From assembly GCF_000190695.1 (NCBI RefSeq), contig NZ_GL870929.1, forward strand, positions 1,154,917 to 1,218,916: 64,000 bases of DNA. Direction: 5' to 3'. The stretch is from Kingella denitrificans ATCC 33394 (GTDB lineage: Bacteria; Pseudomonadota; Gammaproteobacteria; Burkholderiales; Neisseriaceae). The notes beneath the pieces were generated by a model. It saw nothing but the letters and a program-made list of their open reading frames with translations. It was not told the DNA's origin and did not search any database. Positions 59,817 through 64,000 of this stretch are shown piece after piece. Both the position numbers and the translations under genes were made by a program. The number at the start of each line of letters is the position of its first letter. Within the stretch, counting starts at the first letter, position 1.

Positions 59817-60707
59817 TTAGGTTGATGATGTTGCAACTGCGTCTGCCTCCGCCCGATAAGCAGCCTGCATTTCGCGTTCCCGTTTGGTCACTTGGCGCAT
59901 CATGAAGTAATTCATCACCAGCACCAGCGTGCCCACGGCGGCAATCATAATGGTTGCCAAAACGTTCATTTGCGGGTCAAGCCCCAAGCGGATTTTGGAG
60001 AAAATCACCTGCGGCAGCGTGGACGAACCCGGGCCGGACAGGAACGATGTAATCACAAAATCGTCCAGCGACAGCGTAATACCCAGCAAAAAGCCGGAAG
60101 CAATCGCCGGCGCAATCAGCGGCAGCGTAATCACAAAAAAGATTTTCAACGGACGCGCGCCCAAATCCATGGCCGCCTCTTCCAACGACTGGTCCAACTC
60201 GGCCAACCGCGAACGGATAACGACCGTGATATAGGCCATGCACAATGTGGTGTGTCCCAGGAAAATTGTGAAAAATCCGCGGTCCAGCCATTCCACATCA
60301 TTGCCCAAAACACCTTGCAGCAAACCCTGCACTTGGATAATCAGCAGCAGCATGGACAAACCGGTAATCACATCGGGCATCACCATCGGCGCGGACACCA
60401 TGCCGGCAAACAAGGTATTGCCGCGAAAGCGTTTGATGCGCGACAAGGCATATCCCGCCATCGTGCCCAACGCAACCGCCGCCAGCGAAGACACCACGGC
60501 AATTTTCAGCGACAGCCATGCGGCGGACAAAATCTGGCTGTTATGAAGCAGTTTGCCGTACCATTGGGTGGAGAAACCGCCCCACACGGTAACCAGTTTG
60601 GACGAATTGAACGAATACACCACCAAAACCACCAGCGGGATATACAAAAACGCCAAGCCCAAAAAAAGCATGATTTTCAAAAAGGGAGACATTTTACCGG
60701 ATTGCAT
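59817..60707 (-). CDS. potI: Polyamine ABC transporter permease PotI
   Basis: 296 residues with six membrane segments. The permease loop is SLEEAAMDLGARPLKIFFVITLPLIAPAIASGFLLG near 185-220. Sequence and order match the putrescine system (PotI) better than PotC. AAGGAGG precedes the ATG, which overlaps the potH stop by one base. An exact DUS at 59858-59869 encodes MQAAYR near the C-terminus. Confidence 0.9.
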   Translation of the reverse strand: MQSGKMSPFLKIMLFLGLAFLYIPLVVLVVYSFNSSKLVTVWGGFSTQWYGKLLHNSQILSAAWLSLKIAVVSSLAAVALGTMAGYALSRIKRFRGNTLFAGMVSAPMVMPDVITGLSMLLLIIQVQGLLQGVLGNDVEWLDRGFFTIFLGHTTLCMAYITVVIRSRLAELDQSLEEAAMDLGARPLKIFFVITLPLIAPAIASGFLLGITLSLDDFVITSFLSGPGSSTLPQVIFSKIRLGLDPQMNVLATIMIAAVGTLVLVMNYFMMRQVTKREREMQAAYRAEADAVATSST

Positions 60708-61669
60708 TATTTGCCTCCTTTCGCCATTTCACGGTTTTGGAAGAATTGTTCCAGCGCAATCGGAACCACCAACAGCAACACCATCACCACGGCGATGGCG
60801 GCCGCCAAAGGCCAGTTGTTCTGGTCGGAGAACGCCTGCCACATCACTTTACCAATCATCAGGTTGTCAGGCCCCCCCACCAGTTCGGGAATCACATATT
60901 CGCCGACGGACGGGATAAACACCAGCATCGAACCGGCAATAATGCCCGATTTGGACAGGGGCAGCGTGATGGTGAAAAAGGCTTTCACAGGGTGTGCACC
61001 CAAATCTGCCGCCGCTTCCAGCAGGCGGTGGTCGAGTTTCACCAGTTGCGTATAAAGCGGCAGAATCATAAACGGCAGATAGGCGTACACCATTACCAAA
61101 TTCAGCGAAAACGCGTTATAAAACAAATCCAGCGGCTCCTGAATCCAGCCCATTTTCATTAAAAATCCGTTGATGATACCGTTGCTGCCCAACAGGCCGA
61201 TCCACGCATACACGCGCAGCAGGAACGATGTCCAGAACGGCAGCATCACCGCCATCAGCAGCGCGTTGCGGATAGACGGTTTGGCGCGCGAAATGGCGTA
61301 TGCCATCGGATAGCCCAGCAGCAGGCAGATGAACGTGGTGGTCAATGCGGTTTTAATCGACAGCCAATATGTCCGCAGATAAATATTGCTGCCCTGCCCT
61401 TCATCGAAAGGATTGAGCATAGCCAGCAACGAGCTGCCGAAATCGGCAAAAATCTCTTTGTAGTTCTGCGTGACGATGTGCAGGCTGCCTTGTTCGTCAA
61501 ACAGCGGGGTGAACGGCGGAATACGCACCGCCTGTTCGGCAAAGCTGATTTGAAATACGATGAAGAACGGAATCAACACCAGCACGAACAGCCAAACGAA
61601 AGGCACGCCGATAAGGAAACGCCCGCCGGGGCGCAAACGGCGTTTGATATTTTTCGGGTCAGACATCAT
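60707..61669 (-). CDS. potH: Polyamine ABC transporter permease PotH
   Basis: 320 residues with six membrane segments. The loop LLEAAADLGAHPVKAFFTITLPLSKSGIIAGSMLVFIPSVGEYVIPELVGGPDNLMIGKVMW is typical of PotH. It pairs with PotI in the inner membrane. A run of seven identical bases (60872-60878, G7 on the coding strand) lies in the conserved VGGPDN codons and keeps the frame here. potG is 12 bases upstream. Confidence 0.91.
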   Translation of the reverse strand: MMSDPKNIKRRLRPGGRFLIGVPFVWLFVLVLIPFFIVFQISFAEQAVRIPPFTPLFDEQGSLHIVTQNYKEIFADFGSSLLAMLNPFDEGQGSNIYLRTYWLSIKTALTTTFICLLLGYPMAYAISRAKPSIRNALLMAVMLPFWTSFLLRVYAWIGLLGSNGIINGFLMKMGWIQEPLDLFYNAFSLNLVMVYAYLPFMILPLYTQLVKLDHRLLEAAADLGAHPVKAFFTITLPLSKSGIIAGSMLVFIPSVGEYVIPELVGGPDNLMIGKVMWQAFSDQNNWPLAAAIAVVMVLLLVVPIALEQFFQNREMAKGGK

Positions 61670-61681
61670 GCACCGCCTTTC

Positions 61682-62791
61682 TTAACGTGTTAAAGGCGTT
61701 GGCTGGTTTTCAGGCCAATCCAGATATACTTCGTCGCCCCAAGTCGGCGGCTCAATACCGCGCACATACCAATAAGGCGCCGGCACTTGGCTCTTGATAA
61801 TGCGGCCATTGTCCATCTGCACATGGTAAATGGCGAAACTACCCAAATAGGCAATTTCCTTCACTTTGCCCTTCGCCCAGTTGTGCGTGTCGCGGTGCGC
61901 CGGTTTTTCTTTGTGCAAATCAATATCTTCTGGACGGATGGAAATCCACATGGTTTGGCCATCTTCGGCAACAAACGATTGGTCGGTGTAGATTTTGCTC
62001 GGCAATTCAGGGCAGTCGATTAAGGCATGCACTTCGTCCTTGTGCACCAATTTCCCTTCGAAAATATTGGTCTCGCCAATGAATTCCGCCACAAATTTGC
62101 TTTTGGGATAATCATATACGTCGGCCGGCGTGCCCACTTGCTGCAACTGGCCGTTTGACATAATCGCCACGCGGTTTGCCATGGTCATCGCTTCTTCTTG
62201 GTCGTGCGTGACCATAATGCAGGTTACGCCCACTTTTTCCAGCGTATTGACCAATTCAAACTGGGTCTGCTGGCGCAGTTTTTTATCCAGCGCACCCAAA
62301 GGCTCGTCCAACAGCAGCAATTTGGGGCGTTTCGCCAACGAACGCGCCAAGGCGACACGCTGCTGCTGGCCGCCCGATAATTGGTGCGGCTTGCGTTTGG
62401 CGTATTGCGGCATTTGAACCAAGCGCAGCATTTCGTCCACGCGGGCGGCAATTTCGTCTTTGGGAAGTTTGTCTTGTTTAAGGCCGAATGCGATATTGTC
62501 CGCCACAGTCATGTGCGGAAACAGCGCATAGCTTTGGAACATCATATTGATGGGGCGATCGTAAGGCGCCAGATGGGTAATATCTTGCCCATCCAAGATA
62601 ATTTGGCCGTCGGTCGGCTTTTCCATGCCGGCCAGCATACGCAGCAAAGTGGATTTGCCGCTGCCCGAACTGCCTAACAATGCAAAGATTTCGTGTTGGT
62701 AAATGTCTAACTCAAGCGGTTTGACAGCAAGATTATCACCGTATTTCTTTGCTAATCCTTTGATTTGCAAATAAGGTTTGGTGTCGGTCAT
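61682..62791 (-). CDS. potG: Polyamine ABC transporter ATP-binding protein PotG
   Basis: 369 residues. Walker A LLGSSGSGKST, signature LSGGQQQRVALARSLA, Walker B LLLLDEPLGALD, and a C-terminal TOBE domain (MWISIRPEDIDLHKEK) as in PotG/PotA. TTGGAG sets the ATG at 62791. It is first of potGHI. The binding protein gene potF is not adjacent on either side, so it must be elsewhere. Confidence 0.92.
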   Translation of the reverse strand: MTDTKPYLQIKGLAKKYGDNLAVKPLELDIYQHEIFALLGSSGSGKSTLLRMLAGMEKPTDGQIILDGQDITHLAPYDRPINMMFQSYALFPHMTVADNIAFGLKQDKLPKDEIAARVDEMLRLVQMPQYAKRKPHQLSGGQQQRVALARSLAKRPKLLLLDEPLGALDKKLRQQTQFELVNTLEKVGVTCIMVTHDQEEAMTMANRVAIMSNGQLQQVGTPADVYDYPKSKFVAEFIGETNIFEGKLVHKDEVHALIDCPELPSKIYTDQSFVAEDGQTMWISIRPEDIDLHKEKPAHRDTHNWAKGKVKEIAYLGSFAIYHVQMDNGRIIKSQVPAPYWYVRGIEPPTWGDEVYLDWPENQPTPLTR

Positions 62792-62980
62792 GGCATACTC
62801 CAATGAAATAAAAACAGAGCTGTTTTGATTGCTTTGGACAGGTAACCTTTTGGATTTATAACAAAACCTTTGGGACTGTTTAGCGGCGTTCGGTCAGCAG
62901 CGGTATAACAAAGTAAAAGCGCGCAATTTTAGGGCAATCGTGCGCCTGGGGCAAGCATAAATCGTTCGCGTGCCTGCCTT

Positions 62981-64000
62981 TTACACAGCGCGGCGCAACG
63001 TCCATTTGATATCGTTGCCCAATATCTGCACGTCAGCGGTTTGCCATTCGGCATTCTGCTGCAAAACGGCGGGGTTTTCGGGCAACGAAAAAGCAGCCTG
63101 CGCATTGCTTCCCAATATTTTAGCAGATTGATAATACACGATTTCGTCGGCTAAGTTTTGTTGTAAAAACGCACTGTTGAGCGTGCAGCCTGCTTCGACC
63201 ATCAATTCGCCGATGCCGTCTTCCGCCAGCCGCGCCAAAACATCGGGCAAAGCGATTCGGCCGTCCGCATTGGCCGCACATTGCCGCACGGACACATTCG
63301 GATAAGCGGCAAAAAGTGCAGGCTGCTTTTGAAGCGTGAAAATCTGCGTGGCTTGCCCGTCTTGAATCATATGGCTGCTTTCGGGCGTGCGCAGGCGGCT
63401 GTCCAAGATAACGCGCAACGGCTGGCGGACGATGGGAAACTGCCGCACGTTCAGGCGCGGATTGTCGTGCAGCACCGTGCCGACTCCGGTGAGCACGGCG
63501 CAACTTTGGGCGCGCTGCCGCTGCACATCCGCCCGCGCTTCTTCGCCGGTAATCCACTGGCTCCGCCCGTCCGACAGGCCGGTTTTCCCATCCAGGCTGG
63601 CGGCGATTTTCAGCGAAACAAACGGGCGTCGGCGTTCGATACGCGACAAAAATCCCCGATTAAGGGCACGGGCTTCATCGGCCAACAAACCGCATTGCAC
63701 GCTGATACCGGCCGCTTGCAGCAGGGCAATGCCTTTGCCGGCGACCAGCGGATTCGGGTCGCCCATGGCAATCACCACGCGCGCCACGCCCGCCGCAATC
63801 AAACCTTCGGCACACGGGGGCGTTCGTCCGTGATGAGAACAGGGTTCCAGCGTGACATACGCCGTTGCGCCGCGCGCCAAATCGCCCGCCTGCCGCAACG
63901 CATGCACTTCGGCGTGTGGAAAACCAGCCTGCACATGAAACCCCTGCCCCACGATTTGCCCGCCGTGCGCAATCACACAGCCAACCCGCGGATTGGGCGA
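62981..64000 (-). CDS. ribD: Bifunctional riboflavin biosynthesis protein RibD (5' end beyond window)
   Basis: 340 codons are seen, and the N-terminus lies past the right edge (the frame is open through SPNPRVGCVIAHGG). The deaminase domain has the zinc site HAEVHAL and PCSHHGRTPPCAEGLI. The reductase domain follows (SLKIAASLDGKTG, LTGVGTVLHDNPRLNVR, MVEAGCTLNSAFL). It performs the deamination and reduction steps of riboflavin synthesis. An exact DUS at 63317-63328 is read as LQKQPALFAA in a variable loop. The 189 bases to potG hold nothing recognised. Confidence 0.94.
   Translation of the reverse strand, partial: SPNPRVGCVIAHGGQIVGQGFHVQAGFPHAEVHALRQAGDLARGATAYVTLEPCSHHGRTPPCAEGLIAAGVARVVIAMGDPNPLVAGKGIALLQAAGISVQCGLLADEARALNRGFLSRIERRRPFVSLKIAASLDGKTGLSDGRSQWITGEEARADVQRQRAQSCAVLTGVGTVLHDNPRLNVRQFPIVRQPLRVILDSRLRTPESSHMIQDGQATQIFTLQKQPALFAAYPNVSVRQCAANADGRIALPDVLARLAEDGIGELMVEAGCTLNSAFLQQNLADEIVYYQSAKILGSNAQAAFSLPENPAVLQQNAEWQTADVQILGNDIKWTLRRAV

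Noticed and set aside
59892..61055. 387-codon plus-strand frame across potI and potH
   Set aside because: It spans the junction of two real genes on the other strand and has His/Gln-rich nonsense composition.

Overview
This window is chromosomal DNA from a member of the Neisseriaceae, most likely a Kingella. The strongest sign is a 12-base repeat, AAGCAGCCTGCA or its complement TGCAGGCTGCTT. I located about 84 exact copies by eye, roughly one per 760 bases. From memory it matches the Kingella-type dialect (AA-king3) of the neisserial DNA uptake sequence (DUS). Protein content (Fur, BamE, DapB, MetQ, Mla and GuaA of neisserial type), the fur/bamE/dapB order, and three 70 to 106 bp repeats resembling neisserial Correia elements agree with this. 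The nitrate genes at the left edge fit a denitrifying species such as K. denitrificans, but the species is inference.

Layout: (1) 1-4004, nitrate sensing and transport: the N-terminal part of NarX and two NarK transporters. (2) 4325-7754, a small membrane cassette (DUF350, SPFH-SHOCT, 57-residue protein) and metI-metQ. (3) 7818-16680, housekeeping genes: lpdA, an OsmC-like protein, fur, bamE-dapB, pssA, dinB and an S9 peptidase. (4) 16755-20099, an accessory patch: Correia-like element, CMD protein with a divergent AraC regulator, alpha carbonic anhydrase, and an AT-rich DUF305 gene with a MerR-type promoter and repeats on both sides. (5) 20139-26817, uvrB, a molbindin, a phosphoethanolamine transferase, a MOSC protein, metN and tRNA-Asn. 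(6) 26911-32223, a nine-gene Mla lipid-transport cluster. (7) 32411-39518, pdxH, iron-linked hemA, an unusual CAP/beta-barrel lipoprotein, gldA and a TonB-dependent receptor. (8) 39897-48563, gabT-gabD, an orphan roadblock protein, guaA, zwf, grpE, a YtkA-like protein and tmk. (9) 48688-64000, pcm, beta carbonic anhydrase, zapE, fabF-acpP, yggX, cytochrome c', nadE, ribosomal proteins, a probable 6S RNA after zapA, gpsA, potGHI and truncated ribD.

Several genes share a theme of anaerobic nitrogen-oxide respiration and metal supply: NarX, two NarKs, a di-Mop protein, a MOSC protein, cytochrome c', and the possibly copper-linked DUF305 and YtkA-like proteins. A second theme is envelope maintenance (Mla, phosphoethanolamine transferase, BamE, SPFH/DUF350). 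A third is iron: Fur, a Fur-box-like site upstream of hemA, a siderophore-type receptor and YggX. The methionine importer is split, with metN about 18 kb from metI-metQ.

The items I rate most unusual are the lipoprotein joining a CAP domain to a TbpB/Slam-type barrel (34638-35831), the MerR-type promoter on the DUF305 cassette (19934-19964), and the DUS network acting at once as uptake signal, probable terminator, coding sequence and leader of start codons. No prophage, insertion-sequence transposase or CRISPR array was seen.
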